DNA of 64,000 nt from Haloimpatiens sp042688525 (GTDB lineage: Bacteria; Bacillota; Clostridia; Clostridiales; Clostridiaceae), in contig NZ_JBHWAB010000001.1 in NCBI RefSeq assembly GCF_042688525.2, positions 620,001-684,000 of the forward strand. Direction: 5' to 3'. Shown here in pieces: positions 53,686-61,561 of the stretch. Both the position numbers and the translations under genes were made by a program. Each line of letters opens with the position of its first letter. Position 1 is the stretch's first letter. The notes beneath the pieces were generated by a model. The model saw nothing but the letters and a program-made list of their open reading frames with translations. It did not search any database and was not told the DNA's origin.

Positions 53686-54343
53686 GGGGGCGTAATGGTT
53701 TCGACGGGGGTGAGGCACTCCTGAGAAGCGAGTCGAGGGAATCATGGACCCGCGTTAAAAAACTATGAACTAAATATAAACGCAAACGATAATAATTTAG
53801 CTTTAGCAGCATAGGTCTGCTAACGTTCTACCTTTGATTACCGCGACTTAGGATAGAGCGTCGATTAGCGGTGAACCGAGCGTAACAAAGCTTTGAGTTA
53901 CGAACGGAATTTATGAAGCTACTAAAGTGTAAAGCCTGTCTATGGGCGTTACATGGAGGGAATGTTAAAGTATAGACTGCACTCGGAGATGCTCAGGGGT
54001 TATCACTTTCGGACAGGGGTTCGATTCATGAGAGTCGCATTATGAAGTGATTCATAAGTGAAAACTCGGCTTTATCGATGAAACCGCAGCGTAAAGTCGG
54101 CGGCAATATCGAGTGGTATGTGAGGAAACTCAACAGCCACGTATCGACTTATAGGCTTCTAAGTTCAAAGTTGGTTTTAGTTAAATCAGCCTATGAATAA
54201 GAAGTACTAGGATAGAAGATTTTAAACTATACTTTGCTTCTATAACACGCCGAGAGACTTGATAAAATATTTTTTTATATCGAGTCTAAGATATAGTCAG
54301 CACTACTGAAAACAGTAGAGTATGTGTCCCCTCGCTTCCACCA
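53686..54343 (+). ncRNA. ssrA: tmRNA gene, split by a group I intron
   Basis: The gene starts GGGGGCGTAATGGTTTCGAC and ends CGCTTCCACCA; the acceptor arm pairs (GGGGGCG with CGCTTCC, two G-U). The tag frame resumes at GCA 53782 and encodes A-NDNNLALAA before TAG 53812-53814. The T-arm AGGGGTTCGAT stops at 54025 and its 3' half TCCCCT resumes at 54327. Exons 53686-54025 and 54327-54343 join to a 357-nt tmRNA with a normal T-arm, AGGGG-TTCGATT-CCCCT. Splicing is therefore needed for a working tRNA-like domain. Confidence 0.96.
54026..54326 (+). mobile_element. Group I intron in the tmRNA T-loop
   Basis: The 301-nt insert has group I hallmarks. The 5' exon ends in U; CGAU pairs with GTCG in the intron (54034-54037), giving the U-G wobble at the splice site. 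The last base is G (54326). A conserved S-type element AAGATATAGTC stands at 54288-54298 and an R-type GAGACTTG at about 54253-54260. P2 (TTATGAA/TTCATAA), a GAAA-capped P5 hairpin at 54121-54132, GGC/GCC for P4 and a P9 hairpin at 54303-54318 are visible. It has no ORF. Subclass is not assigned. Confidence 0.9.
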
Positions 54344-54348
54344 AAAAT

Positions 54349-54381
54349 AAACCTCACTGAAGAAATTCAGTGAGGTTTTTA
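54349..54381. terminator. Terminator after ssrA, shared with the convergent gene
   Basis: AAACCTCACTGA pairs with TCAGTGAGGTTT, loop AGAAAT, then TTTTT. The endonuclease gene's stop codon (54379) lies at its end. Confidence 0.93.
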
Positions 54382-54789
54382 ATTTATACTTATAAATTTT
54401 TGGTAAAATTCTTCTTTGTTTTTTCTCATTTCTTTAGAGTATCGTCCATTTCTAGAAGTTACTTTTTTATAGTTTTCAATGATTAATTTAGCACGTTTTC
54501 TTTTAGAGTTAATTATTAAATATGGTTCAATCTCTTTCAATAGGTTTATTGCAGTATTATATTTAACTACATATGTATAGGAATTTTTATGTTTTTCTGT
54601 ATTATAGTTTTTTTTACCTTTAATTATTCCTACAGCAGTTTTAGATTTTATCCATTCAAGTAACTCAATTGTTGATGAACTAATACTTACACATGGTGCA
54701 GGAAATTGATTGTTATGAAATTTAATTAGCATAATGCTTCCCTCTCCATCTATTATTCCTGCTATATAAGCCTTTTCTTCAGAAGTCAT
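54379..54789 (-). CDS. Single-motif LAGLIDADG homing endonuclease
   Basis: The 136-residue protein starts MTSEEKAYIAGIIDGEGSI. AYIAGIIDGEGSI is a clear LAGLIDADG motif with the catalytic Asp/Glu, and the rest (SISSSTIELLEWIKSKTAVG and a basic C-terminus) fits a small homodimeric enzyme of this class. The ATG first base is 54789, 10 nt after AAAGGAAG; an upstream extension has no ribosome site. The gene lies outside the intron and on the opposite strand, convergent with ssrA, ending within its terminator. A broken copy of its 5' end is at 62664-62698. Confidence 0.9.
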   Translation of the reverse strand: MTSEEKAYIAGIIDGEGSIMLIKFHNNQFPAPCVSISSSTIELLEWIKSKTAVGIIKGKKNYNTEKHKNSYTYVVKYNTAINLLKEIEPYLIINSKRKRAKLIIENYKKVTSRNGRYSKEMRKNKEEFYQKFISIN

Positions 54790-54947
54790 AGAATACACAC
54801 TTCCTTTATATAATAATGTACTTAATATAAGTATATTTATCATAAATTATGTATAATCTGAAAAAAATGAATAGTAATAATTTTAGTTTATGAAGATTAC
54901 TTGGTAAGTTATAATATAAATATAGAATAATTTAAGATAAACTAAAA
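54753..54947. repeat. Left direct repeat flanking the sugar island
   Basis: Two parts, 54753-54786 (first codons of the endonuclease gene) and 54850-54947 (intergenic, with TATAAT at 54910-54915), recur in the same order at 62664-62795. There the 63 bp between them are missing. Identity over the 98-bp part is about 92 per cent by eye. Confidence 0.88.
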
Positions 54948-54979
54948 ATTTTTAAGACATAGCTTATGGGAGTGATAAT

Positions 54980-55741
54980 ATGGATATATCAAAGCTTATT
55001 CAAAATAAAGGACTTACAGAAACAGAAATAAATGTTCTTAAATATATTATAGACAATATTTATGATGTAAATAAAATGGGAGTAAGAGGAGTTGCAAAGA
55101 ATAACTTTACATCTACATCTACTATTATGAGATTAGCTAAAAAACTTGGTTATTCTGGATTTTTAGAAATGCAATATAACCTACTATCTTTAACTAAAAA
55201 TGAATTGGGAGATAATTTAAATGATAATGATTTTATAGAGAGTTTAAATATGGATAGATTACTAGGTATAAACGAAAGAAAATCAATTGATGATTTTATA
55301 GATATTTTATTTAATGATGATCATAAATTTATTTTTATATATGCTAATGGTTTTTCAGGAATTGTGGCAGAATATATAAATAAGAAACTTTTAGTAATGG
55401 GTAAGAGGTGTATTTTCTCCAATGGAACAGATTCTATAGGTGTATTTGAGAATAACTTAGATTCTATAAGTGCTGTTATAGTAATCTCTAAATCTGGTGA
55501 AACACCAATGGTATTAAATAAGGTTAGAACAGCAAAGGAACATGATATTAAAGTTATATCATTTACAAATGAACGTGAAAATAGTATAAGTAAACTTTCA
55601 CATATAAGCTTTAAAATTGAAGATACAAATAAATTAGATGATAGAAATCTAATGCCAAATACATTTTTCCCAAAGGTATTAGTATTATTCGAACTATTAA
55701 TATATGAATATTACAAAAATAAAAATAGTAATATTGAGTAA
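54980..55741 (+). CDS. RpiR/MurR-family transcription regulator
   Basis: The 253-residue protein has an N-terminal HTH_6 DNA-binding domain (about 1-77, with VRGVAKNNFTSTSTIMRLAKKLGYSG) and a C-terminal SIS sugar-phosphate-binding domain (about 105-235, with AVIVISKSGETPMVLNKVRTAKEHD). RpiR proteins usually control neighbouring sugar genes in response to a phosphosugar. It heads the PTS/glycosidase cluster and ends in a terminator. A candidate operator lies at 55816-55836. AGTGATA before the ATG is a weak ribosome site. Confidence 0.9.
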   Translation: MDISKLIQNKGLTETEINVLKYIIDNIYDVNKMGVRGVAKNNFTSTSTIMRLAKKLGYSGFLEMQYNLLSLTKNELGDNLNDNDFIESLNMDRLLGINERKSIDDFIDILFNDDHKFIFIYANGFSGIVAEYINKKLLVMGKRCIFSNGTDSIGVFENNLDSISAVIVISKSGETPMVLNKVRTAKEHDIKVISFTNERENSISKLSHISFKIEDTNKLDDRNLMPNTFFPKVLVLFELLIYEYYKNKNSNIE

Positions 55742-55772
55742 CGTGTTATCTAATGAGGTAACACGTTTTTTT
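55740..55772 (+). terminator. Terminator after the regulator gene
   Basis: AACGTGTTATC pairs with GGTAACACGTT (one G-U), then seven T. A sister hairpin of nearly the same sequence lies at 57570-57603. Confidence 0.88.
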
Positions 55773-55809
55773 GAGGGCAAAATCTATATACAGATATGCA
55801 ACTAGTTAT

Positions 55810-55836
55810 TATAATGTGAAATATAAACGATTTCAC
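55810..55836 (+). promoter_or_regulatory. -10 element and candidate RpiR operator
   Basis: TATAAT (55810-55815) is directly followed by the inverted repeat GTGAAAT-N7-ATTTCAC (55816-55836). A repressor bound there would cover the transcription start of the PTS gene. The link to the adjacent RpiR protein is inference. No clear -35 box is present. Confidence 0.55.
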
Positions 55837-55862
55837 GAAAACAAATGATGGAGGTTATAAGG

Positions 55863-57443
55863 ATGAAAGAAAAGATACTGAATCAACTACAAAACTTTTC
55901 TAAAGGAATGTTTGTTCCTGTATTGATATTACCAATAGCAGGAATAATAATTGCAATGGGAAATATTTTAACAAATGCAAAATTGGCTGAATATTTTCCA
56001 TTTTTAAAAAATGACATAATATATGGACTAGGAAAAATGTTGTCAGGTTCATTAGTTTCAATTTTAATTAATTTAGGAATTATATTTTGTGTAGGACTTG
56101 CAGTAGGTCTTTCTAAGAAAAAGAAAGCAGAGGCAGCGTTTACATCACTTCTAGTATTTTTAGTATTCATAAATGCAATGAATATCTTTTTGAAATTTAC
56201 CAACAAATTAGTGCCAGCAGATGCTTTAAGAGGAAGCGGCCAAACTATGGTTTTAGGTGTTCAAGTTCTTGATATGGGAGTTTTTCTAGGAATCATTTTA
56301 GGTATTGTTGTTGCATATGTACATAATAGATTTTGTGAAAAGGAATTTAATGGAGCTTTTCAAATTTATGGTGGTTCAAGATTAGTATTTATAATATTAA
56401 TACCTATTACTGTTATCTTATCAATAGTATTTAGTTATGTATGGCCATCAGTACAATATGGAATTTCAAGTATGGGTGAGTTTATAAAAGGTGCAGGTAA
56501 CTTTGGAGTATTTACATATGGTACTTTAGAGAGATTACTAATACCTACTGGATTACATCATTTAGTTTATACTCCATTCTTGTATACTTCTTTAGGAGGA
56601 GTAGCTGAAATAGGAGGAAAAGTATTTGAGGGTGCAAGAAATATATATTTTGCAGAAATGGCTGATCCTACTATAACTCAATTATCAGCATCAGTTATTT
56701 GGGATGCTAGAGGACTTTCAAAGATGTTTGGTTTAATTGGTGCCTGTTTAGCTATGTATCACACTGCATTACCAAAAAATAAGTCTAAGATAAAAGCAAT
56801 TTTAATTCCAGCTGCTGTTACATCAATATTAGCAGGAGTAACAGAACCAATAGAATTCTCATTTATGTTTGTAGCACCAATATTATTTGTACTGCATGCT
56901 TTTCTAAGTGGTTTAGGAATGGTAGTATTAAATGTTTTCGGGGTTAGAGCTATAGGTCCAAATGGTTTAATAGATTTCTTATTATATAATATTCCTCTTG
57001 GAATAGATAAAACAGGATGGCCAATGTTTATTTTAATTGGTTTAGCACAATTTGCTATGTATTATTTCATATTTAGATTCTTAATAGTTAAGTTTAAACT
57101 TAAAACTCCAGGAAGAGAAGATGACGGAAATACAAAGTTATATAGCAAAAGTGATTATAAAGAAAAATCTGCAAAAGACAAGAAGGCAGGTAGTTCAAAT
57201 CTTGCACCAGTTATTGTAGAAGGCCTTGGAGGAAAGGATAATATAATAAAAGTTGATAATTGCTATACTAGATTAAGACTAGTTTTAAAGGATTCTTCAA
57301 TAGTTAATAAAGAATTATTGCAAAATGAAACAGCTGCAAGTGGAGTAGTAATTAAAGGTGAAAATGTGCAGGTTGTTTATGGACTAAAGGTTACAAGTGT
57401 AAGAAGAAGTGTAGATGAATATCTTGGAATAGAAGCAAATTAG
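55863..57443 (+). CDS. PTS transporter EIICB, glucose/alpha-glucoside family
   Basis: The 526-residue protein has a Glc-family EIIC domain (about 1-400) with around ten membrane helices, including LLIPTGLHHLVYTPFL and AGVTEPIEFSFMFVAPIL, and a C-terminal EIIB domain (about 445-526) with the phosphorylated Cys in VDNCYTRLRLVL. It would take up and 6-phosphorylate a glucoside at the membrane. No EIIA domain is fused or encoded nearby, so EIIA must come from elsewhere. The start is ATG 55863, 8 nt after TGGAGG. Pairing with a GH4 enzyme suggests an alpha-glucoside substrate. Confidence 0.9.
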   Translation: MKEKILNQLQNFSKGMFVPVLILPIAGIIIAMGNILTNAKLAEYFPFLKNDIIYGLGKMLSGSLVSILINLGIIFCVGLAVGLSKKKKAEAAFTSLLVFLVFINAMNIFLKFTNKLVPADALRGSGQTMVLGVQVLDMGVFLGIILGIVVAYVHNRFCEKEFNGAFQIYGGSRLVFIILIPITVILSIVFSYVWPSVQYGISSMGEFIKGAGNFGVFTYGTLERLLIPTGLHHLVYTPFLYTSLGGVAEIGGKVFEGARNIYFAEMADPTITQLSASVIWDARGLSKMFGLIGACLAMYHTALPKNKSKIKAILIPAAVTSILAGVTEPIEFSFMFVAPILFVLHAFLSGLGMVVLNVFGVRAIGPNGLIDFLLYNIPLGIDKTGWPMFILIGLAQFAMYYFIFRFLIVKFKLKTPGREDDGNTKLYSKSDYKEKSAKDKKAGSSNLAPVIVEGLGGKDNIIKVDNCYTRLRLVLKDSSIVNKELLQNETAASGVVIKGENVQVVYGLKVTSVRRSVDEYLGIEAN

Positions 57444-57569
57444 AACAAAGGTTTTAAGTAGGAGTGGCTATTAATTTAGTTACTCCTATAAAAACATAAA
57501 GTAAGATGTAATGAAATATACAAGTATCTATATAGTTAGTATTTATATTGAATAATTAATTTTTCAAGT

Positions 57570-57603
57570 AACATGTTATCAGTTGTGGTAACACGTGTTT
57601 TTG
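57570..57603 (+). terminator. Hairpin after the PTS gene
   Basis: AACATGTTATC pairs imperfectly with GGTAACACGTG, then TTTTT. It resembles the hairpin at 55740-55772 and may be a duplicate. Confidence 0.55.
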
Positions 57604-57703
57604 GTATCTTAAACTGTTTACTGGCAAAAATAGCTGGACTATAATCAGCTTGTAAGAAATGAAGAAAAAGAGGCATGAAAGATCAGAAAAGGTGGTTAAT
57701 TTT

Positions 57704-59038
57704 ATGGAAAAAAATAAGAAGTTTTCAATTGTTATTGCAGGGGGAGGAAGTACATTTACACCAGGAATTGTAATGATGTTATTAGATAATGTTCATCGTT
57801 TACCATTACGCAAATTAAAATTATATGATAATGATGGTGAACGTCAAGAAATAATAGGCAAGGCTTTAGAAATATTATTGAAGGAAAATGCCCCGGAAAT
57901 AGAATTTACATATACAACTGATCCAAAAGAAGCATTTACTGATGTAGATTTTTGTATGGCTCATATACGTGTTGGTAAATATGAAATGCGTGAAAAAGAT
58001 GAAAAGATTCCTCTAAAATATGGTGTTCTTGGACAAGAAACTTGTGGACCTGGAGGAATAGCATATGGAATGCGTTCTATAGGTGGAATGATGGAATTAA
58101 TAGACTTTATGGAAAAGTATTCTCCAAATTGTTGGATGTTAAATTACTCAAATCCAGCAGCTATAGTTGCAGAAGCATGCCGTATATTAAAACCAAATTC
58201 TAAGGTGTTAAATATTTGTGATATGCCAGTTGGAACACTTCGTCGTATGTCTCAAATAGTTGGATTAACTCCAGCTGACTTAGAAGTTAATTACTTTGGG
58301 TTAAATCACTTTGGATGGTGGACAAGTGTAAGAGATAAACAAGGAAATGATTTAATGCCAAGATTGAAAGCTTATGTAGCAGAACATGGATATTTAAATC
58401 AAATAGAGGTAGATACACAACATACAGAACCAAGTTGGCAAGAAACTCATAAAAAGGCAAAAGATTTATTAGCTGTTGAGCCCAATTTCTTACCAAATAC
58501 ATATTTAAAATATTATTTATATCCAGATTATGTTGTAGAACATTCAAATCCTGAATATACAAGAGCTAATGAAGTAATGGCTGGAAGAGAGAAGAATGTA
58601 TTTAATGCTGCTAGAGAAATTATTAAAGCGGGTACAGCAAAAGGTGGAGAATTTCACATTGATTCTCATGCTATATTTATTGTTGACTTAGCTAGAGCTA
58701 TTGCATATAACACTCACGAAAGAATGTTATGTATTGTAGAAAACAAGGGTGCAATAGAAAATTTTGATCCAACAGCTATGGTAGAAGTACCTTGTATTGT
58801 AGGAAGTAACGGACCAGAACCATTAGTTCAAGGAAGAATTCCTCAATTTGAAAAAGGTTTAATGGAACAACAAGTATCAGTAGAGAAACTAGCTGTTCAG
58901 GCATGGATAGAAGGAAGTTACCAAAAATTATGGCAAGCACTTACTCTTTCTAAGACAGTACCAAGTGCAAGTGTAGCAAAAGATATATTAGATGATTTAA
59001 TTGAGAATAATAAAAGTTATTGGCCAGAATTAAAGTAA
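57704..59038 (+). CDS. GH4 6-phospho-glycosidase (alpha-glucosidase type)
   Basis: GH4 enzymes need NAD and Mn2+ and cut 6-phospho-glycosides by an oxidation-elimination route. The 444-residue protein starts with the NAD-binding FSIVIAGGGSTFTPGIVMML, has NICDMPVGT (the CDMP signature that I recall for 6-phospho-alpha-glucosidases, with the metal-binding Cys) and NYFGLNHFGWW (metal-binding His). The start is ATG 57704, 8 nt after AAAGGTGG; an upstream ATG at 57659 has no ribosome site. It would split the phosphorylated product of the adjacent EIICB protein in the cytosol. Confidence 0.9.
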   Translation: MEKNKKFSIVIAGGGSTFTPGIVMMLLDNVHRLPLRKLKLYDNDGERQEIIGKALEILLKENAPEIEFTYTTDPKEAFTDVDFCMAHIRVGKYEMREKDEKIPLKYGVLGQETCGPGGIAYGMRSIGGMMELIDFMEKYSPNCWMLNYSNPAAIVAEACRILKPNSKVLNICDMPVGTLRRMSQIVGLTPADLEVNYFGLNHFGWWTSVRDKQGNDLMPRLKAYVAEHGYLNQIEVDTQHTEPSWQETHKKAKDLLAVEPNFLPNTYLKYYLYPDYVVEHSNPEYTRANEVMAGREKNVFNAAREIIKAGTAKGGEFHIDSHAIFIVDLARAIAYNTHERMLCIVENKGAIENFDPTAMVEVPCIVGSNGPEPLVQGRIPQFEKGLMEQQVSVEKLAVQAWIEGSYQKLWQALTLSKTVPSASVAKDILDDLIENNKSYWPELK

Positions 59039-59071
59039 AGGAGATTAGTTATATAAAACACGAATAGTAAA

Positions 59072-59104
59072 AGCTCGGAAAGTGGGTGTTCCACGATCCG
59101 AGCT
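59072..59104 (+). repeat. GC-rich double hairpin between GH4 and dehydratase genes
   Basis: AGCTCGGA pairs with TCCGAGCT, with an inner GTGG/CCAC stem and GTGTT loop. It is strong for this AT-rich DNA, lies inside the operon and lacks a T run, so it is more likely an mRNA cleavage or stability site than a terminator. Confidence 0.6.
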
Positions 59105-59145
59105 ATGTTTTAAGACAAATAGGTAAATTAAATAAGGAGGATAAA

Positions 59146-60861
59146 ATGATTAGTGACGAGATTAGAAAGATTGCTCCGGAAATGGATCCACTTCGTAGAG
59201 GAATGGGTTGGTCAGTTGAAGATTTGTCTAAACCACAGATTATAGTTGAAAGTACTTTTGGAGATAGTCATCCGGGAAGTGCTCATTTAATGAAATTTGT
59301 TAATAATGCAGTAAAAGGTGTAGAAGAAAGAGGTGCAAAAGCAGCAAAGTATTTTGCAACAGATATATGTGATGGTATGGCCCAAGGGCATGATGGGATT
59401 AATTATTCTTTAGCTTCTAGAGATATCATTGCATCACTTATTGAGATTCATGCAAATGCAACTCCTTTTGATGGAGGTGTATTTATATCAAGTTGTGATA
59501 AGGCTGTTCCAGCTCATTTAATGGCAATAGGAAGAATCAATATGCCATCAATTATTATTACAGGTGGTGTTATGGAAGCGGGTCCCAATCTTTTGACTTT
59601 AGAGCAAATTGGTACTTATAGCGCCATGTATCAACGCGGAGAAATTACAGAGGAAGAATTAACTTATTACAAGCATAATGCATGTCCATCTTGTGGAGCT
59701 TGTTCTTTTATGGGAACAGCTTCAACAATGCAAGTTATGGCGGAGGCTTTAGGGTTAATGTTACCAGGTAGTGCTTTAATGCCTGCAACTTGTAAAGATT
59801 TAGAATATATTGCAGAAGAAGCAGGTAGGAAAGTTGTTGAATTATCAAAGATGAATCTTAAGCCAAAGGATATAGTTACAGCTAAGTCTTTTGAAAATGC
59901 AATTATGATTCATGCAGCAATTTCAGGTTCTACTAATTCATTATTACATATTCCAGCTGTAGCTCATGAGTTTGGGGTGGAAATTGATGAAGAAAGTTTT
60001 GATAGAATACACAGATATGTACCATATCTTTTAAATATACGTCCAGCAGGAAAGTGGCCTGCAGAGTACTTTTATTATGCAGGAGGAGTCCCAGCAATAA
60101 TGGAGCAGGTAAAGAATTTATTACATTTAGATGTGATGACTGTTACAGGTAAAACTTTAGGTGAAAACTTAGAGGACTTAAAGAAAAATGGATATTATGA
60201 AAAATGTAATGAATATCTTAAAAAAGTTGGATTAAAGAGAGAAGATGTTATAAGGCAAATAAGTAATCCTATAGGTAAAAAGGGTGCTATTGCAGTTTTA
60301 AAAGGAAATATTGCACCAGAAGGAGCAGTAGTTAAGCATTCAGCTGTACCAAAAGAAATGTATAAAGTAGTTTTAAAGGCAAGACCATTTGATTGTGAAG
60401 AAGAAGCCATAGAGGCTATAATATCTAAAAAAATAAATCCAGGAGATGCTGTGTTTATAAGATATGAAGGACCAAAAGGAAGTGGAATGCCTGAAATGTT
60501 TTATACAACAGAGGCAATTTCATCTGATAAAGAATTAGCTGCAAGTGTTGCACTTATTACAGATGGAAGATTTTCAGGAGCATCTAGAGGTCCAGCAATA
60601 GGTCATGTTTCACCTGAGGCAGCAGTAGGAGGTCCAATTGCATTAGTGGAAGAAAATGATTTGATTGAAATAGACATAGAAAAAAGAGTAATACAATTAG
60701 TTGGTATTAATGGACAAAAAATCAGTCTTGATAAAATAGATAAGGTTTTAACAGAGCGTAAAGCTAAGTGGAAAAAAAGAGATAATAAATATAAATCAGG
60801 AATATTGAAAATATTTTCAGAAAGAGCAGTTTCACCAATGAAAGGTGGATATATGGAATAA
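59146..60861 (+). CDS. IlvD/Edd-family sugar-acid dehydratase
   Basis: The family dehydrates 2,3-dihydroxy acids, including aldonates and 6-phosphogluconate, with an Fe-S cluster. The 571-residue protein, read from ATG 59146 (6 nt after AAGGAGG), has the cluster and active-site Cys motifs ICDGMAQGHDGINYSLASRD, ISSCDKAVPAH and ACPSCGACSFMGTASTMQ, and the C-terminal ITDGRFSGASRGPAIGHVSPEAA. Context (KDG kinase and KDPG aldolase) argues for an aldonate such as gluconate giving 2-keto-3-deoxygluconate, not for branched-chain amino-acid synthesis. Substrate is inferred. Confidence 0.88.
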   Translation: MISDEIRKIAPEMDPLRRGMGWSVEDLSKPQIIVESTFGDSHPGSAHLMKFVNNAVKGVEERGAKAAKYFATDICDGMAQGHDGINYSLASRDIIASLIEIHANATPFDGGVFISSCDKAVPAHLMAIGRINMPSIIITGGVMEAGPNLLTLEQIGTYSAMYQRGEITEEELTYYKHNACPSCGACSFMGTASTMQVMAEALGLMLPGSALMPATCKDLEYIAEEAGRKVVELSKMNLKPKDIVTAKSFENAIMIHAAISGSTNSLLHIPAVAHEFGVEIDEESFDRIHRYVPYLLNIRPAGKWPAEYFYYAGGVPAIMEQVKNLLHLDVMTVTGKTLGENLEDLKKNGYYEKCNEYLKKVGLKREDVIRQISNPIGKKGAIAVLKGNIAPEGAVVKHSAVPKEMYKVVLKARPFDCEEEAIEAIISKKINPGDAVFIRYEGPKGSGMPEMFYTTEAISSDKELAASVALITDGRFSGASRGPAIGHVSPEAAVGGPIALVEENDLIEIDIEKRVIQLVGINGQKISLDKIDKVLTERKAKWKKRDNKYKSGILKIFSERAVSPMKGGYME

Positions 60862-60912
60862 CAATATTCATAATTAGGTTCAAAAAACAATATATTTATG
60901 GAGGTTTTTCTT

Positions 60913-61560
60913 GTGACAAAGATGAAGGTTTTAAATGCGTTAAAGGAATGCAAAATAGTAGCAGTTGTTCGTGGAACAACAGAGGAAGTAGGAATTAAAA
61001 TATCAGAAAACTGCATTAAAGGAAATGTTAAAGCTATAGAAATAACATATACAAATAAATTTGCTAATGATATTATAAAAAAACTTTCAGAAAAGTATTC
61101 AACTTTTGATGATGTTGTTATAGGAGCTGGAACAATTTTAGATGCAGAAACAGCAAGAATGGCAATTACAGCAGGAGCAAAGTATATAGTTTCTCCAGCA
61201 TTTAATGCAGAAACAGCAAAGCTTTGTAATAGATATAATGTTCCATATATACCAGGAGTAATGACTATAACTGAAATAGTTACAGCTTATGAGAGTGGAG
61301 TAGATATAGTTAAAGTATTTCCAGGGAGTGCATTTGGACAAGGATACATAAAATCTATTAAAGGTCCATTACCATATGTCAATATGATGGTAACAGGTGG
61401 AGTAAACTTAGATAATATAGATTCTTGGGCCAATACAGATGTAGAGTTAGTAGGTATTGGGGGAGAATTAAATAAGCTTGGAGAAGCAGGAAAATTTGAT
61501 GAAATAGAATCAATTTGTAATAGATATGTAGAAAAGTTTAATAAAGCAAGAGGTATGTAA
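60913..61560 (+). CDS. eda: KDPG/KHG aldolase
   Basis: Eda splits 2-keto-3-deoxy-6-phosphogluconate into pyruvate and glyceraldehyde-3-phosphate. The 215-residue class I aldolase has KIVAVVRGTTEE at the start, the catalytic Glu in KAIEITYTN, VIGAGTILDAE and the Schiff-base Lys in VDIVKVFPGSAFG, followed by the MVTGGVNLDN phosphate site. The start is GTG 60913 behind ATGGAGGT; an ATG at 60898 is part of that ribosome site. The kinase gene begins 1 nt after its stop codon, so the two are translationally coupled. Confidence 0.93.
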   Translation: MTKMKVLNALKECKIVAVVRGTTEEVGIKISENCIKGNVKAIEITYTNKFANDIIKKLSEKYSTFDDVVIGAGTILDAETARMAITAGAKYIVSPAFNAETAKLCNRYNVPYIPGVMTITEIVTAYESGVDIVKVFPGSAFGQGYIKSIKGPLPYVNMMVTGGVNLDNIDSWANTDVELVGIGGELNKLGEAGKFDEIESICNRYVEKFNKARGM

Positions 61561-61561
61561 G

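Noticed and set aside
54080..54260. An ORF inside the tmRNA intron
   Set aside because: No frame of useful length with a start and ribosome site is present; the intron is ORF-less.
59146..60861. Biosynthetic dihydroxy-acid dehydratase (ilvD) for branched-chain amino acids
   Set aside because: The neighbours are a KDPG aldolase and KDG kinase, with no ilv or leu genes, so a sugar-acid dehydratase is more likely.
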